A stretch of 64,000 bases of DNA, taken from NCBI GenBank assembly GCA_944470555.2, contig OX104130.1, positions 3,534,001 to 3,598,000 on the forward strand, given 5' to 3'. This stretch comes from Heterobilharzia americana (Eukaryota > Platyhelminthes > Trematoda > Strigeidida > Schistosomatidae). The first letter of the stretch is position 1; every line of letters begins with the position of its first letter. The notes below the pieces were generated by a model. The model did not search any database. It saw only the letters and a list, made by a program, of their open reading frames with translations, and had not been told where the DNA came from. Shown piece by piece: positions 1 to 11,166 of the stretch. Made by a program: the position numbers and the translations under genes.

Positions 1-101
1 ACAGGATATCAAACATTCGGATTTCAGAATACTTCATTTTAACCGTTTTGTGAAAAAGAAAATTTAATCAACAATCAACTAGGTTCACGAAATGAAAAAA
101 A
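1..101 (+). other. 5' leader of PMCA with a 5-codon upstream ORF
   Basis: This is the sequence before the PMCA start codon. A short upstream ORF, ATG at 92 to TGA at 107-109, encodes only M-K-K-N-A and overlaps the PMCA ATG at 102 in another frame. Possible AG acceptors lie near 28 and 82, so part of this may be the end of an upstream intron, or a trans-splice acceptor as is common in schistosomes. Which of these applies cannot be told from the window, and no promoter is recognisable. Confidence 0.4.
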
Positions 102-291
102 ATGCGTGAGGGGAATCCAAATGAACGAACTGCACTCACCACTAGTGGTGGTGCAGATTCATTCGAAATTTCCGCAAAAGATTTGCAAAAATTAATGGAC
201 TGTCGTAAACTTGAAGCAGTTAAACATATCAACGAGAAATATGGTGGAGTTGTAGGATTATGTCGTTTGCTTAAAACATCTCCACAAGACG
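102..291 (+). CDS. Plasma-membrane Ca2+-ATPase (PMCA), first coding exon
   Basis: N-terminal cytosolic part of a P-type (P2B) calcium pump, which exports Ca2+ across the plasma membrane using ATP. The exon gives 63 codons plus one base. The stretch from about residue 19 to 63 follows the PMCA N-terminal pattern: FEISAKDLQKLMDCRK, then a repeated-unit motif ending YGGVVGLCRLLKTSPQD. This corresponds to the 'L..LM..R...A...I...YG.V.G.C..LKTSP.EGL' signature of animal PMCAs. The exon ends at a donor, G|GTGAGT, at 291/292. Splicing to 40903 restores TSPQD-G-LHEED, the expected PMCA continuation. The ATG at 102 is the first in-frame start and gives a normal short N-terminus. Residues 1-18 are not conserved. 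Only two exons are in the window, so the gene is partial. Confidence 0.88.
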
Positions 292-1164
292 GTGAGTTAT
301 TATACCAACTAGAATAGTTCATAATGTTATATATGTTATGTTATAATATTCGTAACATTTTCGATCGCTGAAAATATTAGCAAATTGTATTGCAATATTT
401 CTGTTGAGAAATATTTCATTTTCTAAGTTAAATGTTCATTTCATAAGCCTCCATTAAATCGTTCAACTGTCATCAAACTTCATGGATCCCCGTAAAGTAT
501 CTAACTGGTAGTTCTAGAGCAGACTAGCATTTTTAGGTTGGTAAAAACGTAAATAGTTTTAAGTTATCCCTTACATAAAATTATTGCTAGGTAACTGCCA
601 ATTCAAGAATTCATTGTAGTCAAGCAATATTGATGTTTATGATGAGTGATCAAACAGTTAGACCTGTGTTGAAGATTCTCTTGAGTTCAACAGTCTAATC
701 TAAACAGCTATTCTCTTGAAGGGAATGTGACATTTATCTACCTTTCGATGCTTAAAACGTGAGGATATTTTGAAAGAGGTGCAGGTTGTTTTCGAGAAGT
801 TTCAGTTGGATTGTCTGCAATCTTTGCAATCAATGTGTTTGTAAGAATCGGATGAGGGTTGTTTGTGAGTATAGTAGAAAACACTGTGGGTGGATCCAGT
901 GAATATTTTTAAAAATTCAACACAACTAATGGACTATAAATACTTTGTGAAATCAGATACTTTGTTGAAAATGGTAAGACGTTATTACTATAAATATTTA
1001 CTCTAGCACCAGTTGCCCATCTCATTTGTGTTGTGAAAGTAATTAAAATACAGCTATCCACGAAATATACAACATGCATTTGGAAATTTCTTTTGTTGCT
1101 TGCATAAAGTCAAACCATCGTCTGACGTGGCTTGGACATGTGTTGTGCATTCCAGTCGATCCAC
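292..1164 (+). other. Start of PMCA intron 1; no other feature seen
   Basis: The intron opens with GTGAGT. The following roughly 870 bases are AT-rich and carry stops in all frames, and I recognise no repeat or gene until the LINE-derived sequence near 1080-1165. Around 1090-1150 a short forward stretch reads like the RLxWLGHVL motif of RTE C-termini, too short to call as a separate element. Confidence 0.5.
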
Positions 1165-3530
1165 CGCCTCACTGATGGACTGATAAAATCAACGTAGAAC
1201 CTCGCACACAGGTGCATCGGTTCAAGTTGCAACATTTCAGAGTAGTATACAAAGAACAGGTGGATAGAATAAAAATGATACAATAATAGACAAAGTTGTG
1301 TGTGAAAGAATAAACCGTTTGAATACTATGAAGGTTAGTGCAAATATTCAACCTTTAGGAGATGTTAAGGGGTGAATACATCTCCACTGTGGCTGATTTT
1401 TAGCCATTTAACCACTGAATCCTTTCGTTTCGGGGCCCCAGTCTACACCTCCCCATACAGCTCAAAGCAATAGTCAGGCACTTTATTGACTGGTACCACG
1501 TTTTGGTATGGCCACTCTGAACCCTATTCCGATCTAATACAGCTTTGTCTAACATGGCACATCCAGGTAGATGGTGGCTCGGGATGCGCAGTACATGTCC
1601 AAGCCTTCTCAGCTGATGAAAGTTCACAACTTTATCAATCAACCTACCTGTGTTGCCTAGTACCCTTTGCTTAACCTCAACATTCCTCACGTGGTGTTTT
1701 CAAAATAAGTTAGCAATGCCACGAAGATGCAGGTGGTCAAAACCGTTTAATCCCTTCATATCTACTTTTAATGGCCATGTCTCACAGCTACATAAAAGGA
1801 CGGAACGGACTGCATCGCAGGATTGTCTTTCTTTAGTAGGTAGTTAAACATACCACCAGCCGGTGCCACAGGTGATGCAAGTGGGCGAATTTCAAATGGG
1901 TCTTCTGTATTCGAACTGAGATTGTATCAGCAACCACCCCGTTCGGGCTTATGCAGCTCTCCAAGCAAGTGAAGTGGTTGCCATATTCCACCACCACTTC
2001 ATATTCTTAAACTAGGAGTAGTTGCAGACCACTCCCTGGAACAACAATTTAAATCTGACAGTGGGGATGCATGCCAAACACACTCAGATTTCCGCTCAAC
2101 GCGTTCGAAAGACCCTGCATTGCTTCGGCGTCTTCACCCAGCCGAACAATATCGTCTACGTACTCTAAGTCACTCAGATAACCTCCAGAGATTAAGACAA
2201 TCCCTGTGAAGTCAGATGTACCTAAAGTTGTCTGTTAGTATATCTTTAGCGAAACTAAGTAGTGACATTGAACATCCCTGGTAGACACCACTTTGTCGTC
2301 AGTTCGGATGACAACTCTACATAAACCCTTATGCAGCTGCGTGAGTTTGAGTAAGGAGCTTTGGTTAGCGTTATATACTTGCTTGGAACTCCTCTGCCAA
2401 AACACCTCACGGTCGACAGAGTCAAATGCAGCCTTCGGTCAAGAAATGTGGCACGTTTTGACCATCGACTGGTAGGTATGCCTGTGTTCCAGGACCTGTC
2501 GTAGGGTGAAAATATGATCAGTACATCCTCTTCAAGGTTTGAAACCTGTTTGGTTTTCTAGAGTTTGCTGTTATCGAGCTCCAGTTGGGGTTGGATGACT
2601 ATTGACCTTAGAATCTTGGATATAGTACTAGTCAAGCTAATTCCCCTATGGTTGTCACAAGACTTCTTTCCTTTCTTATAAAGTAGGAAAATCAGTGAGG
2701 TAGAGCAGTGTGACGCCATTGCCTCTGATTTCTATACACTACCTAGTAGCTCCGTCACTTTATTTAGCAATTTCCTACCTCCATCCTTGAAAAATTTAGG
2801 TTCCAAACTGTTAGGTCCTGGTACTTTGAACCGTTCCAGGTTCGATACAACTTTCTCAACTTCTATGGGAGTTGAAGGACCAACATCTATGTCCCATTTA
2901 GGTTCAGGCTGGATACTGGGAAACTGAAGCGTCTCTGTGGGCTATTGAACTGTGCTTCAAAGTGTTCTGGCCAACGTTCTAGTCCCCTATCCTGGGAAAG
3001 TTATCAGTCTCCTCGCATCAGTCAGTTCGGGTGATGTCGCGGAAATCCAATGACGTTTGCTATCTTTCGGTGTAGGTTACCAACTATCTTCACATCTGTT
3101 TCTACAGCAGACCTGATATCACGCTAGGTATCCTCAGCATGAGCATTGCTGCCACGTCTCGATAAATGTTTAGCTAACTCCTCCCTAAATGCGTTTTCAC
3201 CGTCCTCATATGCCAGCCGGCCAAAGACGGTCCCTACTGTCGCCTGTTTCCTGCGACCAGTAATTCGCAGACATTCACGTCCCCGTACTAACGCGTGATC
3301 GGAGTCCAAACATACTTAGAAAGAGCTCCGATCCCCACCGATCTTTTCCAACGATGGCTTATAGCAACATGAACCATCTGTGTCCACCTTTGGTTTAATG
3401 TTGGCGGACGCCATATGAGGCAGTGTCTCTCCTTATGCCTAAAGTTAGTGCTGGCCAGAAACAAGTCGATTGGGTTTTGCGTACTACTGGAAGCGTGCGG
3501 GTGGTTGACACTTCCCGGCCCCCACATTGA
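1165..3530 (-). mobile_element. Decayed RTE-clade LINE (endonuclease, RT, C-terminus, 3' UTR)
   Basis: A minus-strand, 5'-truncated LINE. Reading leftward from 3530: the late endonuclease region (LFLASTNFRHKERHCL..., then a DSDHALVRGR catalytic-loop motif near 3280-3310), RT sequence broken by stops and frameshifts (1700-3120), and the RTE C-terminal domain at 1400-1690 (VLGNTGRLIDKVVNFHQLRRLGHVLRIPSH). The 3' UTR, down to about 1165, recurs many times in this window. Domain order and wording match the intact RTE at 18701-21669, but no long frame survives. This is an old, dead copy within PMCA intron 1. Confidence 0.8.
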
Positions 3531-3990
3531 GGAAGGCTATTTCTTCTTAAGGTACCTGAAAGAGAAAAAAATCTGTATGACCGCAGAGGTCATGGGATAT
3601 CTGCTTGAGGCCTGTCAAACATGATCTATTAAGGGTTGTTGTTTCGAATTTTGGTTATTCTAACGCCGGTAGAGAGAACCTATACCGCCGGCACTGGAAG
3701 ACCGTGGAGTAGTGAAGAGTATGCTACTTTAGGGTCGACCTTTTCTAAGGCAGCATCAGTGTGTCACTACCAGTCATCCAAAGGGAACACCTTACTACTG
3801 TGACACTCCAGCCAGCCAACAGCAGTAAGACTTCGCCCTTAGACCCCCATCATAATGTATTGGTTTACACTACAACAGTAACTGCTTTTTGTCTTGCAGC
3901 TATCCGACAGAGCTATCTGGCACGGTAGGACCTCAAGGGAACAAGCGTTCCATCCAGTGTAGCTCATCGGTAATTATGATATAAGCCCGA
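3531..3990. repeat. Unclassified dispersed repeat, three copies in window
   Basis: Stretches here recur elsewhere. The part around 3530-3600 (GAAGGCTATTTC, then AAGGTACCTG) and 3845-3895 (CCCCATCATAATG, then CACTACAACAG) matches 37450-37615. The part around 3700-3845 (GAGTATGCTACTTTAGGGTC and onward) matches the window's end at 63870-64000. No coding potential or class-defining end was found. It could be the outer part of a longer SINE or LINE 5' region. Confidence 0.5.
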
Positions 3991-4010
3991 TCACCACATC
4001 AAGGCAACAG

Positions 4011-4255
4011 CTATTGGCTGGGTTCACTACTTGCCTCGACGTGCCATGCTAGGGGAAGCTGGATTGAATAAATGAACGAAATGCACTCAAAAACGTTTTG
4101 CACATTCGTAAAGTAAGCAATGAGCCACACCTGCTGCGTGAGAGGTAATGTCACTACTTGGCTGCCCAAACCTCGGTAGGTGGAGCGGTGTTCGAACCCG
4201 TGACCCACTGGTTTAAAGTTATCCCCCTAAACCAATGGACCAGAGCTCCTGAAGC
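4011..4255 (-). repeat. tRNA-related SINE, 'family 3'
   Basis: Read on the minus strand it holds a B-box-like GGGTTCGAACACC preceded by GTGGGTCAC, and a tail with TGGCTCATTGCTTAC. The same layout recurs at 46515-46720 and 48310-48510 on the plus strand, and at 45175-45340 and 58510-58685 on the minus strand. The head resembles a tRNA with an RNA polymerase III internal promoter. No open frame and no hammerhead core were found in this family. Confidence 0.6.
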
Positions 4256-4660
4256 TGGGTTAGATTACAAGAGAGTTCAGGGTGACCAGACCAAGACGTG
4301 ACATCAGTGTATACAGTCTTGATTCTTGTTCTCCGTTGTGTAGTGAGGCGTGGACTGCTGGTCTGGGGTCCTTGAGACGACAGGAATCAGTGGTTGAGGA
4401 CATGATGAAATGACTGAAAATCGATCACAACAGTGCAAATGTGTTCACTCTCTGATATCTTATAAAGTTTAAACAGTTCCACCAACCCTTTTTTCTATAT
4501 TCCTTTTCCCATGATACACCTTTGTCTACTTTGATATGACTTTTTCTATCCACCTGTTCTTTGTATACTTTTGTGAAGTGTGGCAACTTGAAGTGATGGA
4601 CTTGTGTCCAAGGTCCTACGTTGATTTTCTTTGTCTTTGTCCATCTGGCTGCCTTACTAG
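4256..4660 (+). mobile_element. RTE LINE 3' end fragment
   Basis: A short piece of the RTE C-terminus (GGTGACCAGACCAAGACGTG at about 4280, matching the 'GQTKTW' coding region) is followed by the shared 3' UTR ending near ACGTTGATTTTC at about 4620. The same 3' UTR appears at 6690-7170, 8865-9165, 44630-44870 and 54600-54930. An antisense open frame across it (4425-4778) is not a gene. Confidence 0.65.
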
Positions 4661-5240
4661 CTAATAAGAAGCCTATTGTTTTGCAGAATAGATGAGTTTT
4701 TGAGCTCAGAATAGCATGTTCTGATACAGTAGTAATCTTTTTGTAGTCAAGTTTATACAGAACTGAATTCCTAATCATCAGTGCAGACTTGAATTCTTGC
4801 TCTTCTCTGTTTGTCTTAATCTCAATATTAGTTCCTTTTTGTGGAGAAGTGAAAACTCATATTGGGTCTTTTTCATTCTTCCATTCATCCATTTCAAACT
4901 GATGGATCAAATTTTCTCTGTAAACAAAATGCTTGTATATTACTCTCTCTTTTGTCTTTCAAATTGTTCACCTAATCTGAATAGAGTCAATAGAATGAGT
5001 AACACTGTGATTACTTATGAAGGTGTGTGTGTGTGTAATCAACTGTCTGCTAATCTTTTTTATTCTTTTTATAAAGCATTGAACAGATAATGAAATTAGA
5101 CTAATTTATGAATTGTCTTCGATTTTCTACATGACTGCCAACATAATAACTTTTAAAAAGATTTCAGTTAGTAGGGTAAAGATTAAGTGTTAGATTAATC
5201 TATTGGTGTAAACGTTAGTTCAGTTAATAGGTTTGTGAAG
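4661..5240. other. Intron sequence without recognisable feature
   Basis: AT-rich sequence with only a short GT run near 5020-5035. Plus-strand frames here (such as 4797-5090) have no recognisable motif and look like chance. Confidence 0.4.
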
Positions 5241-5244
5241 ATTA

Positions 5245-5590
5245 ATTGATTTCAAAATGGTATTCATCGTAAACTGGCATCGAGTGGAGAACTATTAAAA
5301 ACCTGGGAGCATTGGATAGTCAGCTGTTTCGTCCCTATGTGGGACTCCTCAGCAGTACTCACCACGACTCTGCAAGAGACCAGGTCCGGGATCGTCAGGT
5401 TTTTTTTGGCGAGCACGTTCACCATTCAGCCACTGGTTCAAATTCTCCTACTTCTGTCAATTCATGATAATTTCGCAACCATTATCCAATGCGATCGTGC
5501 AGTATTTATCATCACACCCGACTTGGCTGACCCAATAGGTGACGTTTTCCTACTAAAGCTTCAGGAAGTCTATTTCAAAGCATATCATTA
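5245..5590 (-). repeat. 'Family 2' tRNA-related hammerhead repeat, copy a
   Basis: On the minus strand it carries the family-2 order: tRNA-like head, then a hammerhead-like core (CTGAGGA at about 5349-5355, helix II GTCCC...GGGAC, GAAA, CAGCTG), then the tail that ends in TGGTATTCATC on the plus strand. The base at the expected cleavage site and helix I are altered, so the ribozyme is probably inactive. Two more family-2 pieces in the same orientation follow at 5610 and 5800. Confidence 0.6.
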
Positions 5591-5609
5591 GTGAGCACTA
5601 GACAATAAT

Positions 5610-5775
5610 AATTCATAATGAATCATCATTTGGAGGAACATTGAAAAACTGGGAGCACTGGACAGCTGTTTCGTCTTGGCAGGAGCTCTCAGCAGTGCGC
5701 ACCCCACGACCCCGCCAGGGGTCGAACCCAGGACCTTCAGATTCCGTGGTTGACGACAATACTTGGATTGAAGTA
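5610..5775 (-). repeat. 'Family 2' hammerhead repeat, copy b
   Basis: The minus strand reads GCACTG-CTGAGAG...GAC-GAAA-CAGCTG-TC-CAGTGC. Helix I (GCACTG/CAGTGC) and the palindromic helix III are perfect, but the first core box is CTGAGAG instead of CTGANGA, so catalysis is unlikely. A B-box-like GGGTTCGACCCC lies on the minus strand near 5720-5732. The piece is broken after the tRNA-like head. Confidence 0.6.
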
Positions 5776-5799
5776 ATTTATCGGATTTGTGGGAATTTA

Positions 5800-5890
5800 T
5801 TGATTGTAAGTTGGTATTCATCTTGAACCGGCACCACTTAGTGAGCCATTGAAAACCTCAGAGGATTGCATAGCTGTTTCTTCCTAGATT
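5800..5890 (-). repeat. 'Family 2' repeat, tail fragment
   Basis: Only the tail (plus-strand TTGGTATTCATCTTGAACCG) and the start of helix III (AGCTGTTTC) remain. It is the third family-2 piece in the same orientation within 650 bp. Confidence 0.5.
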
Positions 5891-6689
5891 AATTCTACCC
5901 AGGATGTCTAGTTCATAAAAGTGATAGTCGAACTGCATATATATTTGATAAAATTTGCCTTCGTATACTTTTGTGTTTTTCGCTGTACATTCTACACCCT
6001 AGACTATGCTGTTTTCTTACTGACCTAATTTCGCGTCTAGTTTGTTTATTTCAGTAGTATTTTAGTCGTCTATATGAATGACTGTCATGTACAAATGATT
6101 CATATTCAATTGAAGTAAATTACTTCAATCCAAGTATTATCATCCACATGATGTATTAGCTGTGCTTAAATTTTGAGCAAGAAGTCAACTGTTCACGTTA
6201 AGGATTCTGTATTACTCTACAGGTTGCAACAAGTTTGCTATTGTTTGTAAAGGTTAAATCTAGACTGAATGAAAGCGTTTTCATGTTCTCTAATGGTTAA
6301 ATTGGTTTCATTTGTTTTTAAAGAAGGGCTGTTGTTAACTTTTTGAAGCAAACTCTAAGCACACCCTGTTTGTGTATACGCTCCTTGTGTCGATATCTCT
6401 ATATGGGTGTAGGTTACTATACGTATCAGTAGCCACTTTAAGATGTATGTTTCATAGTTATGGGCCATGCTTATTCAGTAATACATACTCAGACCTCGAC
6501 AACTTATGCAGTTTTCGATCACATAATGTGTAAGTCGAATATCAAAAGGCATATACATACCCTTTCAGCAGCTTGTTAGTAATTGATGGAGAGTGTAAGC
6601 AGGACAACTATAGATATGGAGTTAGTCGAATAGTAATGCTAATATCCTAGTAGAGGATGTTTTCATTGGTTCAAACATCAGTATATTGT
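5891..6689. other. Intron sequence without recognisable feature
   Basis: About 800 bases, AT-rich, stops in all frames, and no repeat recognised by eye. Confidence 0.4.
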
Positions 6690-7170
6690 CTGTCTAAATT
6701 TAATAAGGTTGTGAATCTTCATCGTCTGAAGTGGCTCAGATATGTGTTGCGCACACTAATCGACGCCATGGTGGAAGAAGTTGAATAAGATTGGAAGAGG
6801 GCTCAGGGTGGCCAGACCAAGACATAACATCAGTGTGTTCAGTCCGGAGCGATGGTCTGAGTTGTGTGTAGGGAGATATACACTGCGTGAATGAAGTCCC
6901 TGAAACGATAAGAATCAGTGGTTGAGGACTCTTGATGACATGGCTGGAAATCGTTCACAATAGCGCAAATGTTTTCACTCAGTGGCGTCTTCTTAAGCTT
7001 TAATATTTACCCTAACCTTTATCTTCAAATTGTTTATTCTGTCATACAACTTTGTGTACTTTGATATCACTCCTTTTCTATTCACTTGCTCCACTTGTAT
7101 ACTATTGTGGCAAGATGAGGTGATGTACTTTTGTGCGAGGTTCTACGTTAACTTTGTCTTTCTATTTATC
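6690..7170 (+). mobile_element. RTE LINE C-terminus and 3' UTR fragment
   Basis: The plus strand begins with a decayed 'VVNLHRLKWLRYVL' C-terminal motif (AATCTTCATCGTCTGAAGTG at about 6713) and the 'GQTKT' region (near 6815). The shared RTE 3' UTR runs to TTCTACGTTAAC near 7150. The 5' side is truncated, with multiple stops. Confidence 0.7.
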
Positions 7171-7659
7171 TGTTCAACTTTCTAAGAGGATCTTACTTCT
7201 TACAGTCTACTATCCATGAATTGTTTTCACACAAATGAATTCGGGTTTTTTCCTGTGTAAATAAATCTGTACCAATAAATCAAAATTTCCTTCTATCGTT
7301 ATTTACTCTTTATTTATCATGAGAACATTGAAATCAGGTTGTTTGGGCTAGAAAAATAGAAGGTGAATTAAGCATAAATGCCGTCTCTGTAGAATGTATA
7401 CTCTTTTAATACTTATTTCCTCCTCCTCTTAAATATTTATATCTCTAATAAAGTTACTGATCATAAATAATTAAAGCAATGATTTAAGCGTAGATATTAT
7501 AACTGGCGAACTTGGTGGAACTGAATAAAACCTGATATGTTTGTCAAACCACTACTTCTCGTAAACTAAATGAAAGTGATATAAAGTTGTGGAAAAAGAA
7601 GAAAAACGAATAAAGCAATAATGAGATTCGATATAGTGATTATGAGTTAAAAACAATTT
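7171..7659. other. Intron sequence without recognisable feature
   Basis: AT-rich, with no motif or repeat recognised. Confidence 0.4.
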
Positions 7660-8550
7660 GTGGATACATCTACACTACTGGGATCGATGCTAAGCCATAT
7701 CACTAAGAGTCTCCAACCACCGGTTTCAGTCCTCACACAGGCTCCAATCTGAAAGTCTATATAACCAATAGTGTGGTCACCTCTACCCTTTTTTACAATC
7801 TAAACTTACTCCAGCCAACATTAGGCTATGAGACAGACGATAACAAAGTATGCTTAACACATCCTATACATCGGAGTCGATTAAAGTTCACAATCTCATG
7901 ATCTAACTTCCCTCTTCTCCCTAAAACTCTACACCTGACTTCTTCATTACCCATGACATACAATCTATGCTACGAAGGTAACGGTGATTGAATACCTGTA
8001 GCCTTCTCATGTTCTCTACCTTTAATGGCGAACCGCAGCACAGTATACTCAGTCCTTCATTGGCAGTTGGATATTCTTGCGGTGCCACTGGTGGCATAAT
8101 TTGGTGAAAGTCAAGATAGCCTTATATATCCTTGCATAGATTTTATCAGCGATCGACCCACCAGGGCTGATTCGACTTTCCTGGTAAATGGAGTGTTCAG
8201 CTCACTCAATCATTTAACTCTCTATCGTTAGGAAAGGCACCATTAAAGACCAATCTTGGAGCAACAATTTACATTTGAGTGGTGAGAAATGCGTCCCAAA
8301 CATTCTCAAGTTACTACTCAAGGTATCCAGCAGACTGCTGCTTGTCAGCATCTCCACCTAACAGAACTACTATGTCATTTGTGCATTCTAGGTGACTGGG
8401 TCGATTTCTGTAAAGTTAGAGAAGGAGAGGCAGACCTCCGTAAGGACATCTGTAGTATAATTGAATAAGAGTAAAGGCAGTGGATATGGTTGGCAGAGAC
8501 TACTTGGGATACATAACATAGGCTCTAAAATACCCATAGCTGTCTGCAAC
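7660..8550 (-). mobile_element. Decayed RTE-clade LINE, C-terminus and part of RT
   Basis: It is collinear with 18911-19930 of the intact RTE, read on the minus strand. Shared landmarks include AGTCTCCAACCAC near 7710, TCTCCCTAAAACTCTACACC near 7917, the tract matching the YADD region near 8360-8390, and AGGCTCTAAAATACCC near 8520. Many substitutions and indels mean no frame is open, so this is an old copy of the same family. Confidence 0.65.
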
Positions 8551-8864
8551 TCGATTTATCCAGTCTCATCCACTGTCTATAACTCTTGCAAGTGACGTAA
8601 TCTAGTAACCACTCCCTTTAAGAATTGTGGTATATATTTAAAGGTGATGACAGGAAGGCCTGCTTGACTCGGATTTCGTGTTTATTGGCACTCGTCAGCA
8701 AAGCAGCCTCGGGGAAACTGATGTCCCATCTGAAACTCAAACCTGGTACATTCATTCCTACAGTCCGAGACGTTACCTATTTTATGTTGTTTGGTTGGCA
8801 TACCCGTCTCTCATTCACCAATGAGTTGTCTTATCAGTACCTAAGCTTTTCGGTTTGGTAAACA
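8551..8864. other. Unassigned intron sequence
   Basis: A 78-codon plus-strand frame (8625-8861) exists but shows no domain or signal that I recognise. It lies between two RTE fragments and may be part of an unidentified retroelement or a chance frame. Confidence 0.3.
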
Positions 8865-9165
8865 GCAATCCTTGACTGGGGTCCCCGAGACGATGAGAGT
8901 CGGTGATTGAGGACTTTTGAAGACGGCTGAAAATCGGTCACAATGGCACAGATGTATTCACTCCTTGATGTCTTCTGAAGCTTGAATATTCACAATAACC
9001 TTTATCATCAAAGTGTTTATTCTCTCACACAACTTGATTTACTTTGATATCACTCTTACTCTATCCATTTGTTCTTTGTATGCCACTATGAAGTGCAGAA
9101 ACTTGAGGTGTTGCATTTGTGTGCGAGGTTCTACGCCGATTTTATCTATCTATCTATTGAAATTG
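8865..9165 (+). mobile_element. RTE LINE 3' UTR fragment
   Basis: It contains the stop-proximal region (GGGGTCCCCGAGACGATGAG) and the full shared 3' UTR, ending in ACGCCGATTTTATC with a short (TATC)n tail. RTE elements characteristically end in a short tandem repeat. Confidence 0.65.
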
Positions 9166-9410
9166 ATGCAACTGCCTAGGTTATCTAAGAAGTCGATACA
9201 CCGAGCCTCATCATATGGTTGGAAATCATCTTCAAAGTGTAGATGCATTTCTCTCTGATGTAAATATATTTACCAATTACATCAGGTTTTCTCACTCAGT
9301 ATTCAGAAGATCGTACACCTTACTGATTTCATCGCGGAGCATGGCAACTCCGTTATTAAATATCAATGCTGTCATAATATCTTTAGTTGAAAGATCAACC
9401 TAATTAAAGT

Positions 9411-9555
9411 CAAAAATATCGACTCAAACATGTACACGTTCATGCAGTAGGGGTAGTAAGCGGAGACTTCGGTAAGTGGAATGGAATTCAAATATATGAC
9501 GCATCGGTCGGAAATCAACTCCCTAGATCAATAAGCCGCTATGGTTAGGTCATAT
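9411..9555 (-). repeat. Degenerate family-3 SINE
   Basis: Residual similarity to the family-3 layout: TACACGTTCATGCAGTAG at the left, a degraded B-box region near 9490, and GGTCGGAAATCAACTCCC toward the right. It is weakly conserved. The flanking 9166-9410 and 9556-9659 hold nothing I recognise. Confidence 0.4.
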
Positions 9556-9659
9556 ACTATCTGTTTTGCCGTTCAAAAAACTTAGTGTGAAAACTTTTGT
9601 TCACCTTAGTACATCTTTTTAACTTGCGTAAACTATTCTATTAAATACTACCCCAAGCA

Positions 9660-10850
9660 AAATATTATGCTGCATCATCCTGTAGAGACTAAAAATGCTC
9701 TGGATTCAAAATTACGACCGGAACAGGCCGGCTTCAAAAGGAACAAATCATGTGTGGATCAATTTGCAACGCCACGCGTCATCATGAAACAGAGTATAAA
9801 ATGGCAGTCAACCAACTCTCTACTTCAACTTCATCGATTTCGAAAGGGCCTTCCAAAGTGTCGACCGAGAAGTAATTTGGCAGTTGCTTCAACACTACGG
9901 AGTGCCACAAATCTTTATCAACCTCATTCAACAGCTATATGAGAACGTCACATGCCGAGTTGTCCACAATGGAAAGCTCAGTGACGCCTTTGAAGTGAAG
10001 GCAGGAGACAGGAGTAAGACAAGGCTGCCGCCTACCATCACCGATGATCTTCCTGATTATGGTGGACTGGATTATGCAGTAAACCGTGAGAAACGAGAAG
10101 AGGAGCATACGCTGGACCGATGAAAAGACCACAGAAGAAGATTTGGATTTCTCTGGTGATGATTTATGTCTAATGTCGCACAAACTTGAACATCTACAGG
10201 CAAAAACCAACAAGCTGGCAGAAGAGGAAAATCAGCGAAGACTGGACTTCCTTCCGATGAACCTAGAGAAGACAGAGGTGATGGAGATACCTAACCAACA
10301 ACAACAGCAACGACAAACACCGACCACCATGAGCGGGAGAAACCCAAAGGAAGTAGTCTCTTCCACCTACCTAGGCAGCATCGTTTCAACTACAGGCGAC
10401 ACAGCACAGATGAGGATATCAAAACCAGGATTGGAAAGACATCAAGACAGGTCTTCATTAGTCTGAAATCAGTGTGGAGATCTACTTCACTCAACACAAA
10501 TCGTGAACAAGATGCGGATTTTCAACAGTAATTCAGTCAAGTCAGTGCTTCTATGTGGTTCAGAAAGTTAGCGCGTCAAGAAAAGCACTTCCAACAAACT
10601 ACAGACATTTATCCCTCTAGTGGAATCCAAAGGGAACGATTAGTTGGGCGTCCTAGGGTGACATTGAGGAGATCATATGAGAAGAAATTAAAGGTTGTAG
10701 ACAGTGGTGTAGCCAGGTTAAAAAGACTGCAGAGAATAGAGTGTAATGGAGACGTGCTACTGAAGCCCTATGTTCCACTAGGAACCCAAGGGAAAAATAA
10801 TGATATCATAATCATGACACGTAATTTATTTTTAGGGCAACTATAATTGA
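9660..10850 (+). pseudogene. SR2-like RTE reverse transcriptase, decayed and internally deleted
   Basis: Overlapping frames give RT landmarks in order: LRPEQAGFKRNKSCVDQ (about 9715-9760), a frameshifted F-D-x-x-x-A-F-x-S-V-D-R-E block (9830-9885), HYGVPQIFINLIQQLYENVTCRV (9890-9960), a damaged G-x-R-Q-G region near 10010, the SGDDLCLMSHK block, which stands for the F/YADD box (about 10150-10180), then NLEKTEVMEIPNQQQQQ and STYLGSIVS. About 60-65 residues usually found before the basic C-terminus are missing near 10610, after which VGRPRVTLRRSYEKK resumes. It belongs to a different RTE subfamily from 18701-21669. It is broken by several frameshifts and cannot encode a working enzyme. Confidence 0.75.
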
Positions 10851-11166
10851 GTTAATTTCCTTATGTGTTGAAACAATAAACACTTCAGTGTGAAGCTAAA
10901 AATGTGACTATCGCTGAAATAATTTTGCTGATAAGTTTCTTATACTTACAATGATGTTGTTTACTGTGATATTGGAACATTCACCAATTGAAATTATAAC
11001 CCAAAGGATGACTTAATCAGGACATACACATGTTAACATTGACACATTGGTGTTATATTGTATACAGATTTAAATTCCTAGCAGAATGCTATTCAGATAC
11101 GGTTAAATATAATTTAACTTCAAATTTATTGTATTATTCATCAAGGCGTGAAGTTATTGTATTGAG
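10851..11166. other. Intron sequence without recognisable feature
   Basis: AT-rich, with no repeat recognised before the next LINE begins at its (ATC)n end. Confidence 0.4.

Noticed and set aside
68..322. 84-codon minus-strand frame opposite the first PMCA exon
   Set aside because: A shadow of the coding exon; the plus strand has the recognisable PMCA sequence and proper splice donor.
4425..4778. 117-codon minus-strand frame
   Set aside because: Lies antisense across an RTE 3' UTR that recurs many times; the frame is not kept in the other copies.
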